Assembly (NCBI GenBank): GCA_030267565.1
Contig: BRXU01000006.1
Coordinates: 2,964,001-3,028,000, forward strand
Origin: Pleodorina starrii
Lineage: Eukaryota > Chlorophyta > Chlorophyceae > Chlamydomonadales > Volvocaceae
Direction of reading: 5' to 3'
Length of the DNA stretch: 64,000 nt
The first letter of the stretch is position 1; each line of letters starts with the position of its first letter. The translations under genes and the position numbers were made by a program. The notes beneath the pieces are model-generated. The model was not told where the DNA came from. It ran no database searches and saw only the letters and a program-made list of their open reading frames with translations. Positions 11,501 to 22,057 of this stretch are shown piece by piece.

Positions 11501-14500
11501 ACACGATGTGAAGTTGGTGAACGCGCCTGCCAAGCCACCAGTCGGATTCACGCCTGCAGGCGACCCCACCACACGTCCATAGACATCCACCAACTGCGTC
11601 AAATGGCGGCGCGGCCCCTGGCCACTGCCCGTGCTGCTGCTGCTGCTGCTGCCGCTGCTGGCCCCCCAAATGTCGTCGCCGCTGCCGAAATTAAAATCCG
11701 CTGATGCGCTGTCGTTCCCATGGGTGGCAGCTGCTGCTGTGCCTTGCGACATCCCCCGCCGCCTTCTCCCGCGGCCTGCTCCCGCCCAGCCACCGTCGCC
11801 GTAGTTCCGCAGCCGCGCGCCGCGGCCGTCATCGTCATCACTGTCGCCCCACGCCGCCGAGGAGGGATGCAGCCCGGCTGGCGGCAGCCCCGACAGCACC
11901 AGCTGCCGAAGGGTCAGAGATGCCGCAGCTGCAGCACGGATGTTGATCGCGGCGGAAGCGTACGACATGTGCAACAGCCGCACCCGCAGCGGGTCCCCCA
12001 CCAGCACCTGCCTGCCCAACATCTGAGCCTGGACATAACGGAAACCGAGTCGCCGATTGCTCGACTCTGATGCCGACTCAATGAGCACATCACAATCGAG
12101 GCACAAGGCCGCGTCGGCGGTCAGCAGGATGGTATACCTGTCGTCCGATGCATCGCTGGTGGCGGTGGGTGTATTCGTGATCGCAGAGGCGAGGAACGGA
12201 CCTCTTACACGTACAATCGACGACAGCTTCACGGCGTCGCTGTCTCCCTCTGCAAGGAGCTGGCAGAGGGGCGGAGCAGCGGCTGACGGCAGCAGCAGCA
12301 GCTCACGGGCTGGAGATCCACCGGCGGAAGTGACCGACGAGGCCGCGGCGGCGGCAGCGGCGGCGGCGGCGGCGCCGTCATCATGAACCCCTGGGTCGCT
12401 GTCGCTGGCGATTTGCTTCGGTGGCGGCGTTGGTGGCAGGGGCGGTTGTCTCGTCGGCAGCAGCAGAAGGATCTGCTGGTACGACCGCCAGCCCCTGTTC
12501 TTTGCGTTGACGACGTTGACGAACAAACCACCTCCAGGAAGAACGGTACCCGAGCCCAAACCCTAAAGATGAATTATTGACGTACGTAAGCGGGCAGCAG
12601 CCCAGCCGCCATCCAGCGCATACATGCACGCATGCACGGGGAGGGTTGAGCGGGGGAGGTAGAGCATTAAGACAGCAGCAAGGCCGATTGAATTAAATAG
12701 ATAGGTATGCAGGCGCGGAGCCGCGAGCAGACGGAACTCGTGGTAATCGATCACTAATAACATAAACGTGCGACCGGCGCATGCGGGGGGGGGAAGATGT
12801 AGCAGCCGTACGACAGTGCGGTGCTGGGCTATAAGAGCCTAAGCTACACCTGTACAAACAACTCGAGTGGCCTTTAGCAACTAAGACTGCTACATTGGTA
12901 TCGAGCATCAGGAATAAATTCCTGTGGTCTGAAGATCGAGTCTCACAGAGCTCACATATCATTCTCACAGAGCCGTCAACGTCCGGACTGTGAAGTCAAT
13001 TCGAACTGTGCCAGAGGTAGTCACGACCTACGCCTGGTGTAAACCGGAAACATCCGATGTGCCCGCTGACAAAGTGTGCAGTGTGAGCACAGATATCGCG
13101 GCTGGTGCGAAACCTAAGTACCACCGGCAGTGATCCGACCCACTGGGGTCTCCAGTTCGAATCTCGCGGCCCGCACTGGCCCCTGGGCTGGTGGGCCCGC
13201 CCAACTTCAGACCTACACACAAGCAGTCCGAATAAAACATGCTTGTGCTCGAAAAACTCCGAACCGAAAGGGCTATCTGTAGGAGTCCAGAGACGCTCTA
13301 GGACCATACCTCAGGTTCTCTGAGGAGCATGGTAGGGGTAGGTAATGGTGAGCACACAGGCTCGGATCCCAATAAAACGGGAGCCGGGACGGTCTCCCTT
13401 CAAAGGGGGGAGAGTGTAGCAGCCGTACGACAGTGCGGTGCTAGGCTATAAGAGCCTAAGCTACACCTGTACAAACAACTCGAGTGGCCTTTAGCAACTA
13501 AGACTGCTACAGAAGAGAATAACGTTTCATGGCCCGGCGGGGTCAAAATCGTGCGTTAGCCCGCCCTGTCGTCCTGTACGACAAGCAGTACCTCCTTCAA
13601 GACCAAATCGCATGGCCTTCTCTTGCTTCCGCTGCAATTTGGTGTTTGCCCCCATAACCCACGCCTAGGCCCCCGGCCGGGCGTATCATGCCCGTCAGCG
13701 AGCCTGACATGCATGACACGCGCGGTTTCCGACCCCTTTCGTTGGACATGCACGCACACGTCTGCATGCATGCATGGGCATTCAAACAAGAAACCTACCA
13801 ACGGACTGCTAACCAACACGTCTATCGATCTTCTCGCCCCAGAGAGAAAGAGAGAGAGAGAGCGACACACCACAGCTCCCTCCATCCATCCTCGCTCGCT
13901 CGCCCCCCTCCCCCAAACCAAACAAACTCACCAAACCGTTAGCGGGAAGCATGACGGTGTTGTCATACGCGCAAAAGCTTCCCGCCAGCTCCGCTGGCAC
14001 CACACCCAGGACGTCCCGGTGCCACACCGCCAGCTCAGAGGGCGGCAACTCCACCGCCACACCGCGCACGCTGAGCAGCGACTGCCCCCGCTGCTGGTCG
14101 GTCAACAGGTTTCGGAGCGACGCGAAGGTCCACAGCGGCAGCGCCAGCAGCGATGAAGGGTACTCGTTGGCCGGGCCCAGCGGCAGATTCACGAGCGTCA
14201 GGTTGTGCAGCTCCACTTTGCCGAAATTGCTGCTCGCCAGGAAGAGTCCGGCGCTGCCCTCCAGGTCGAGCGCCACCGGCGGCACCGAGAACCGCGAGGC
14301 GTTCACAACAGCGGCCATGATGCTGCCGCCGGAAAGGACCATCGGCCGGGAGTAGATCTGGATGTTGTTGGGGCCAGCAGCGGATTGGAGGCGGCGGCTG
14401 CGGCGGCGGTCGACAAACCGCAGCTGGCGGCTTGAAGATGGGGGCGACGGTGATGTGGAGGGCGGAGGTTGGGGTGGTTGGGGTGGTTGGGCTGGGGCCG

Positions 14501-15329
14501 CATCCCAGGCGTCCCGCAGCCTGATGCTGCGGCTGATGTACAGGTTCAGTGGCACAGCGCGCAAGTCTGCAACTTGGACCTTTGGGATGGGGGTTGGGTT
14601 GGCTGCCGCCTCGATGGCGGCAAGCAGCTCCGCTGCGCTGCTGACCGTCCGGGCCCAGCAGGGATGCGGGCCGGGGGCGCCGCTGCAGCGGAGCGTCACG
14701 TTGCGCGCGTGCAGGCTGGGTGAGGTGTACGAGTGCACAATGAGTGTGTTGGGCAGGACGGTAAAGTTGGGCGACGGTGAGGCGCCACAGGCGAAGATCT
14801 GGGCCGGGACCAGGGAGGCGCAGCTGCGGGTCGTGACTGTGAGGTCCTCCAGGGATAGCCGCGGGCGCAGCGGCGGCGGGGCCGTGGGTTGGTTGCCGGG
14901 GCCGCTGCTGCTGTTGCTGCTGCTGATGGCGGTGGTGGTGAAGTTGAACGCGCGGAGGGCCAGGAACGTGGCAGCGGTGACCAGCTTTGTGTCTTCAAGA
15001 GCAGCGTCCACCAGTCGCAGCTTGCGAATAGTCACCGTGGCGCCCGGCGTGACAGAGAACAAGCCCACGCCATTACCAAGGTTCAGCGACGCCGCGCCGA
15101 CGCCCTCCAGGACGAGCGGAGTATTCAGATATGACGCATTAGCCACGCTAACATCGTTTTCCAAGGTGCACCGCAGCGTCGGTCCGTCGCCCAAATTTGT
15201 AGTCACACAACCGCTTAGCCAAAAGTTTGATCCCGTAGGCGCGGATTCAATTCCAAGAATGCTCCAGAATGCAGCTGTAAGCAAAAGGACAAACTTATTA
15301 TGGGTATGTCGGCGCTGACGCGAGTCCAT
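5575..15329 (-). CDS. Receptor-like protein kinase with large ectodomain (TKL-like)
   Basis: A probable plasma-membrane receptor kinase that phosphorylates Ser/Thr in response to an unknown extracellular cue. Exons (minus strand) are 15329-13932, 12562-9491, 7621-6288 and 6028-5575; all phases agree and give 2085 residues. The ATG at 15329 follows an in-frame TAA by 9 nt and begins a signal peptide (KFVLLLTAAFWSILGIES). Residues 30-1200 form the ectodomain, with NxS/T sites and repeated leucine/valine-rich strands suggesting a beta-helix fold (inference). A transmembrane helix lies near 1204-1226, followed by a basic stop-transfer stretch and a low-complexity juxtamembrane segment. The kinase domain has a glycine loop at 1464-1469 (GRGAQG), VAVK with Lys1484, HGDLSSAN at 1780-1787 in place of HRDxxxxN, DFG at 1916, SAPE, and DVYAFAVLLYE. 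Three long inserts rich in Gln/Ala/Pro interrupt the fold. Introns 1 and 2 carry mobile elements. Confidence 0.85.
7631..7638. repeat. Target-site duplication, left (hAT)
   Basis: ATGGCAGT directly precedes the left inverted repeat and is repeated exactly after the right one. Confidence 0.9.
7639..9206. mobile_element. hAT-type DNA transposon, probably non-autonomous, 1568 bp
   Basis: The ends are a perfect 16-bp terminal inverted repeat, TAGGGGTGGGAATTAC at 7639-7654 and its complement at 9191-9206. They are flanked by an exact 8-bp target-site duplication, ATGGCAGT, at 7631-7638 and 9207-9214. An 8-bp duplication and a TAGGGGTG-type end are hallmarks of the hAT superfamily. Both subterminal regions (about 7650-7780 and 9080-9200) are crowded with TTACGGT/ACCGTAA motifs, likely transposase-binding sites. 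The interior shows no reading frame recognisable as a transposase, so the copy probably depends on a helper. It sits in the intron between receptor-kinase exons 2 and 3; without it that intron would be about 293 bp. Confidence 0.9.
9207..9214. repeat. Target-site duplication, right (hAT)
   Basis: ATGGCAGT directly after the right inverted repeat, identical to 7631-7638. Confidence 0.9.
12798..12894 (+). repeat. TRIM left LTR
   Basis: 97 bp, TGTAGCAG...CTGCTACA, with a CTATAAGAG box; 96 of 97 bases match the right LTR. Confidence 0.9.
12896..12906 (+). other. TRIM primer-binding site (initiator-Met tRNA type)
   Basis: TGGTATCGAGC begins two bases after the left LTR. Many plant LTR elements carry TGGTATCAGAGC here, complementary to the 3' end of initiator Met tRNA; this copy lacks one base of that form. 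Confidence 0.65.
13402..13414 (+). other. TRIM polypurine tract
   Basis: AAAGGGGGGAGAG ends exactly at the right LTR boundary, as expected for the plus-strand primer. Confidence 0.8.
13415..13511 (+). repeat. TRIM right LTR
   Basis: 97 bp, 96 of 97 identical to the left LTR, followed by the GAAGA target duplication. Confidence 0.9.
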
Positions 15330-18300
15330 GCTGGTTTAGTTCCCCCCCTGCTTGGCCAAGCCAGACATTATTTCACTGCCATTTGCTGCTGCAAATATCG
15401 AACTATCTGGTTTCGCTGCAAGCGCCCGAGAAAACGAAATTTTTGGTTTCAAAGGGACAAAACTGTAAGGGATTCCCGTACGTAGTAAGTGTATCCGCGC
15501 GCCATTGGTGCGTCGCGTTGTTATTTAGTACGCAGTTGTTGTATAGTCCAGTATGCCTAACTTAATATGCAACTGTTGTTAAGCAGGCCGGCCTCACTCT
15601 TAGTTAAGTCGCTCAACATCACAGACGTGTCACAAATTGGCACCCCATCTGGAGTGGACCTCGTTCTCTTCCAACGAGAGTCTCTTTGAGAAACACGAAA
15701 AAGATAATCAAAAAGTGCTGTAATGCTCTCCATCGTAGTACGGGACAGGGCTGAAGCCTGAGAAACTTGGATCCAAGTGTCCAGAGACCCGACCTCCTGG
15801 CAAGGGAACGCGCACCCCGACCCGGATTTTATATGTTGGCCGGCCCTCGCCCGCAAATCTTATGGCCAGAGGCCTTCCACCTCAACAAATGTGCTTTCCG
15901 TACGGGTATTCCGCCCGTGCATACTGGTGGTCTGGACTATGGGTTTTACCACCGCGTGCGCTGTCCTGGGGCTGCGTTTGTGCATGCGTGCCTGTTGTGC
16001 AGTACGAGCTTGCTCTGTCCTGCGCGATCTCTGGCCTTCCCCGGCACAGCTGCGGGGGCCCTGCCCTGCTGAGTCGTTTCTTCCTGTGTGTAGGTTCGAG
16101 ACTGGAGGCCCTCCTGGCGTTTCTCCTGTTGCGTAGGCTAGGGACCGTGGGCCTGGTGGCAATGAAGGCCTTGGTGCTTGTGGGCCTGGCGGCACGCCTC
16201 TGGCGCCCTTCCGAGGGTGCAGCTGGGGTACGGTAGGATGAACACTCTGCAGTGTTGCTATCTTCCGTCTGGGGACTTCTTTTGCGTGGAAGATTTGCCC
16301 GGGAAATTTTTAAAAAATTTCGTTTGGCAGGCGAAGATTTGGCTTGCCAAATGGCTTTAAATTTCTGGCCGGCGAAGATTTATGGTGTTCAAAGTCAAGA
16401 AATTTCGTACGTCCGAATCGAAGCGAGTTTCCCTCCTCCCACGTGCCAAACCTCAGCGCGCGTCACCGCAAAGCATCCGGAAGGACGAATATCCAATGCG
16501 GTCTCATCCAGCTGTGGTGCCCCCGTGCATCCGTACACCGCACGCCGCACGACAGCGGAACAGCGTGTCTACAGCTCATGACACAGCGCCATGATGGCGA
16601 TCGATAATCCGGAACGGGAAATAGGACCACTGCTCACTGGCGCGGATTGCAAACACCGCGAGCACGTACGCACGCAAGGCACAGTGGCATGCTCAAAACA
16701 CCGACTCCCCTCCGAAACCCCTTCCCTAATAGGATGCGAGAGTTACAATGAGGGACCACTAGGGACCCTCCTGCGCTGGCGCATTCTGAGTCAACTCAGA
16801 ACCTCACGGGCCTGCCGACTGCAGACCAGCACCCTCCCTCGTGTCCGCTCATCATTGAGGGAGGGTTGGGCCCATGGGACCCACCGGCAGTTAGTGCTAG
16901 GGTACTTCCTAATGTGGCAGCCTGGCACGGATATGGCCGTTCACGTCCGTGTGGAGGAGCGGGTGGGTGGGTGCTTGGGACGCCATCCCAGTAACGAGCA
17001 CAAAGCGGTGTAGGCGCTCCCAGAAACTGCTTCAACAGGCTTCGATGATGAGTGTTGAGCTGTTGACCCCTCGTCGCCTCCCGCCCTCCTGTCCATGCAC
17101 GCTTTGCCCATCCCGCGCTCCCCAACGCACTGCCCTTCCCAACGCATTGTCCCTGCCCCAAACACCGCCCATCGAAGTCGGGCGGTTGTGCGTCAGGCCG
17201 CAACGGACGGTATCTAACCGTGCACGTGTACGTGACTTGCTTTGGAGACACAGGCTCATTCTGTTCAAAAGACATGGTTTCAGACTTGGTCGTAAGGATA
17301 CCACGGAAGATTAGCACCTGAAATCCCTAAGGATTTTCGTTTGGCTGGAGAAGATTTATGCAAGGTTTTCGCCTGCGGCGCCATTTTTACAGAAGATTCG
17401 ACCCTGCGGAATTTCTGCTGAAACTCGACTTTTTGAAATTTTTTTTGCTGTAAACCCCAAGATAGCAAACTGTCACTCTGTTTAGCCTGTACGGCCAGCA
17501 ACCGATGTGACAGTCAGTTCCCACCGATGTGACAGTCAGTTCCCCTCGACGGTACCGCGTCGTAAACATGTCGGTCAGATACCGGTATGTGGTCTTCCGC
17601 CTCGATACCGTAATGGCATGTTCGTGTACTGTGTGCGACGTTTTGAGTAGACCCACCAAGGGCCCACCAAGGGCTCGGCAAGTTACTGTACCGTACACAT
17701 CCATGCACGGATGTGTCACCGAAGCAGCTTCGGACTCGAGACAACAGAGCGTAGATCCGCCTTTCCGCGCAATGTGGCAGCACCAGGCCATCGCGCCACC
17801 CGTCCGGAGCCCAAATACGACGCGAACACATCCGTGCTGTGTTCGGCCCTTAGGGTGACGTTCGGTTTCTCGATATCTGTGCGCCAATCCAATCCAATCC
17901 AATCCAGTGCCACTCGCCGACTTTCCAGGAGCAAGACGCCGCCTAGGAGGGCTGTGCACCCACCACCTAACCAGTCCACACAGTCCTGCCCTGATATGGT
18001 CCGCCGCCAAATGCGGCTGATTAATGAAGTCCACCTACCCATCACGGTGTCGTACCCACGGTGTCCTACCCAGGGCGTGCAAGCTTACAGGAAGGGGACA
18101 GGCCCCACGGCAGACAGGAGCCCATTTGCCCATCCCCTCTCAGCAAGCAGTCAGATTACCCAGAAACAATACTGCTACCGCACAAGCAAAGCTAGCATAA
18201 TACCGTAACCGAATCGCCGCGCGGGCTTGGAATCCTGCCCCCTAGCGCTTACAAACCTTCTGCTCCACATCCGGCAAAGGTACAAGTTGGTTCAGCTACT

Positions 18301-21300
18301 CTCCCAACCCACCTTCGCCACTTGAGAGCGTGGCAAGCCCCCAAAGAGGCACCACCCCTAATCAACATCCTCACCCAGCGCCTCTTGCGTGCCTGAATCG
18401 GTCGCTCACATTTCAGGTTTCAGGTGTTATTCCAAAAGCTAGCAACTCACAGCACACTCTCGCCTTCCCACATCATTCGCCGACAGGCCCCCCGTGCTCT
18501 TGCAGCAGCAGCAGCAGACATGACATGACATGCCGACCAACACGACCAGACGTGAGTTGCGAAATCTGCCGGGTACGGTATCGGCCAAAGCCCTCACCAC
18601 AGGACATGCGTGACCCTGCACTCAGCGCGGCGTCGCCCCTGGCCGCCCAACCGCCCGAATGCCATTTGACCCGCCGCGATCTGCCCCACTCGAACGCGCT
18701 CTCGCTCCTCTCTTCAATTCCTTATATATGAGGGTCGCCGTACACAGCATCGCCCGGTGCAGCCCGCCCCAAAGTGGGCGTTGCCGGACCGACATATGCA
18801 GATATGCAGATATGCGTGCTTTGGGCCACAGTCAACCCCGCAACCGAGAGGATCTCCCGCGCCCAAGCCAATGGCAGCCATCGCGCATGGGTAAAATACT
18901 CCGGGAATTAGGATAAACAATTATTTCACGCGCCAGACTGCTCCCGTGCGCCACTGCATGCATACCGACATGTGCGAATGCATGCATGTGCGTGTGGGCC
19001 GTTCAGAGCGACACGCCACAGCACTGACTACAAAGCCGCAATCCGGCACACATGTACACCACACTGGCCGTCGCAACAACAACACCGCCTTCTAAAAGCT
19101 CGACAAACACAGCAGCAGCAGCAGCAGCAGCAGCAGGAATAACAAGGCCACCGTCGCCCGTACCGGCACCGGCACCGTCGCCCCTACCGCTGCCGCCGCA
19201 CCATGGCCAGTCACCACCGCAAACGCCACGATAACCATGATTGTGAGGCAATCACCACCTAGCTATATGCGTGTTTTTGTCGTACATGCACTCACAAGCG
19301 CTGTACGAGGCTCTCAACATTGCAAGTCTACATATTAAAATTATTTTCCTCCCAAATGAGCAACGGGGAGCCAGACAGACCGACAGACAGACCAACAGGC
19401 GCACCTAGCATTGACGGCGGCAGATGAAGATGAGCATGCTCAGGCCAGTTTTCTTGCACCGCCGATGGGATGGGATGGGACGACTGTAAAGCAAAACACA
19501 CCAAAGCGAAAGATAGGCGAATGTCCCACTACGCAAAGCGCAGCGGTGCTAACATAACCACTACCACCACCACCACCACCACCACCACCACCCCCGACAA
19601 AGCCCGCCCTCCAAAAGGGACCGGCACCCAGCCGGATACCATCTAGACTTCATCAGCAAATGAAAGAATCACAGGGGTAACCGGGCGCCGCACTTCTGGA
19701 CAACATCCTCAGCTTTCCCAGAATCATGCTGCTCGTCGGCTAGCTGGAACGCAACGGGCTCTCCTGCCAGCCGCCAGCAACGGTTCCAGTTCAAGCAACA
19801 CACACACACGGATGCGCAGCACAGCGCCCTTACCCCCCCCCCACACCCCCTACTGCAAGGCAGCCCGAGACGACGACACAAGCCGCAGCCAGGCGGTTGG
19901 GATGTATTGCCACGACAGCCTGAAGATGGTGTTCATCACGCCCTGAGCAGTGCACAGCTGACTGGCCTCATCGACTCAATCACGAACGGAGAGAGAGAGC
20001 TGACAGAGGCCGAGCCCCCATACATGCGCCCCCATACAGCGAAACCCGTGCTCCAGCCTGCAGGACACGGGGCTTAGGATGCCCCCCGAGCCGCGGATAC
20101 TGGTTGAGAGCGCCCGTTCGGGTGCAGTAAGGGCAATGGCAGTGGCAAGGGCCCGCCTTCCACCAGCACTGGCGCCCGCGCAAGTCAGCCGCCTGGTCTC
20201 GACACCGCTCAGAGACGCCGCGCACACGCAGAGACACACACGCATTCCGCGATTCTCCCTAAAAAGCACTCGAATCGCAGAACTGCTTCGCTCACGCATA
20301 CGAACGACGATTCTCGCCCCAGTCATCAAAGGGAGCCCTAAGGGAGCTCCGAAGGGATCCAATGGAAAAGAGTCCTGACGATGAAAAAGGGATGTGGACA
20401 CAGCAGCAGTCATGCACCTTTTGGGCAGCGCTTCGCATCACTGCCCTCACGCGCGCGCCCAGATATGATGATGAAGCAACAAACGGGCGCGCGCTGCCGT
20501 TTGCCGGACGCGCGCTGCCGCGCTCGCCCAAAGCGGCGCAACACATCATGCCAGACCCGGGCCAACCGCAGCACCAGCCAGGGAAGGGCGGCTGCACAAT
20601 CTCGGCGCGCACGCGCATGCCATCCAAACCATCCGCATCTGATGTGCGTGCAGAAAGCCATCTCGGTTGGTGGCTGATCACTAGCGGGCCTCTCTGTGCG
20701 CGCGCCACTGCGCCGACCGCACCCGGTACCCGTGTACACCGACGCGGCAAGAGCCCGTCCGTTCGGCACACTTTGGCAAGGCGGGGTTCCGACCACCCCG
20801 CCGGCACCGGCTCCACCGCAGGCACCACAATACCCGACCAATACCCGGATGGATGGATGAATGAAGGCATCGACCACCGTGTCATCAACACGGCAGCCCT
20901 TCCAATTCCACATGGAACCACAGTTCAGCAAACAGGGAAAGACAAACAGGGAAATGGCGCCGAAGCCGAGCCGACAGTGCGACGAATGCCAGGCCATTTG
21001 TAGTGTAAATGAATGGTCTTCGGCGCCATAACCGCGGACGAAGGACAAAGGTGCGGTTGAATCTAACCCAAACCATTGTTGCCCTTCCCTGCACCTCGGG
21101 GAGCATCGCGTTAGGGGACAAAAAACCCCGCGTAGGAAAGATCCTCCCGGACGCAGTTCTCATACCACCGTACCATACCACACAAAGCTTGCCAAATCCA
21201 AAAGCACCAGGCGGCCGCCACCCACCCACCCTGCAATCAAGCTCTTCCGCCCTAGACTAAGCGGCCCAGCGTAACTAGCTAGCGCAACAACAGCACAGAT

Positions 21301-22057
21301 AAGCAAAGCAGCACAGAATAGCACAACACAGCAGCATCCGCAGCGCACTAGGAAAACAGTACATACATACATGAGTGACTCGCGCGCACGAGCCCCGGAT
21401 GCGCCAGGGCTGCTGGCACCCGCCGAGAGGGCCTCGAGCCATCCAGAAGGAGGCCGCATGGCGGCTGGTGCTCCGACCGTAAGGAGAATGCCCTAACGCT
21501 ACTCGACCGGGACGTGCGCCCTCTGGGACCAAAGACAAAGAAAGACAAAAGGACAGATCAAATCTAAAATACTAGGCCGACGCTGGGGAGCCCGCCTACA
21601 AGCCGCGTATACCGCTGCCCGCGTGCACGCTCGTCCGGGCGACTGCCCACCCACACGGACCGCAGTCCGCAGGCGGACGCCGCTTCCGACACCCCCCAGA
21701 CCGCTGCACCCACAGCATTTCAGATCGCGCTCATCAAACAGCTCGCGCTCATCAGAGAACCCAACGCCACGGAGAAAGAAGACATTCCTCTCATACGTCG
21801 AATGAATACCCCAAGTCCGCCATCCACCTACCCACTACGCTCACTGATCCAAACGTAGGTCGCCCCTACGCCAGCAGCTGCCGACGCACGTGGAGCGGCG
21901 CGGCGCGGTGCCAGGCGCGGTGCAGAGGAGGACCACCGGGCGCGAGGCCAGGCCACGGCACAGCACAGATGAGCCGCGCGAGTGAGCCTCACGGCCGCTC
22001 AAGGGCCCGCAATCTCGCGTAGCCCGGCCGCTTGTGACGCGATGTCCGGCTGGCTGT
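15330..22057. other. Gene-free stretch between receptor kinase start and CAMK-like kinase 3' end
   Basis: It contains the receptor-kinase promoter at its left end and the 3' UTR of the CAMK-like kinase at its right end. Features seen are a short CCAAT pentamer run near 17886-17905, a 22-bp tandem duplication at 17501-17544, a CAG run at about 19110-19136, a CAC run near 19565-19591, and two related CGTTTGGC(A/T)GG(C/A)GAAGATTT segments near 16320 and 17339. The 15560-15760 segment is less GC-rich than its surroundings. Reading frames of around 210 codons lie on both strands at 20362-21048 but overlap antisense and match nothing I recognise. Confidence 0.55.
17501..17544. repeat. 22-bp exact tandem duplication
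   Basis: ACCGATGTGACAGTCAGTTC plus CC occurs at 17501-17522 and again, without a change, at 17523-17544. Confidence 0.95.

Larger units (their letters stand above)
12798..13511 (+). mobile_element. TRIM: miniature LTR retrotransposon, 714 bp, complete
   Basis: Two 97-bp long terminal repeats (12798-12894 and 13415-13511) start TGTAGCAG and end CTGCTACA. They differ at one base (GCTGGGCT versus GCTAGGCT). A primer-binding site resembling the initiator-Met tRNA type follows the left repeat, and a polypurine tract precedes the right one. An exact 5-bp target duplication (GAAGA, 12793-12797 and 13512-13516) flanks the whole. The 520-bp interior has no gag or pol reading frame, which fits a TRIM mobilised by another element's proteins. 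The LTRs contain a TATA-like CTATAAGAG. The near identity of the LTRs implies a recent insertion. It lies in receptor-kinase intron 1, antisense to the host gene. Confidence 0.9.

Noticed and set aside
13140..13180. tRNA B-box-like AGTTCGAATC inside the TRIM
   Set aside because: The flanking bases do not form a T-stem and no A-box or cloverleaf is visible, so it is neither a tRNA gene nor a SINE head.
20362..21048. Opposed frames of about 210 codons on both strands
   Set aside because: GC-rich DNA yields such frames by chance; neither has domain content or splice partners.
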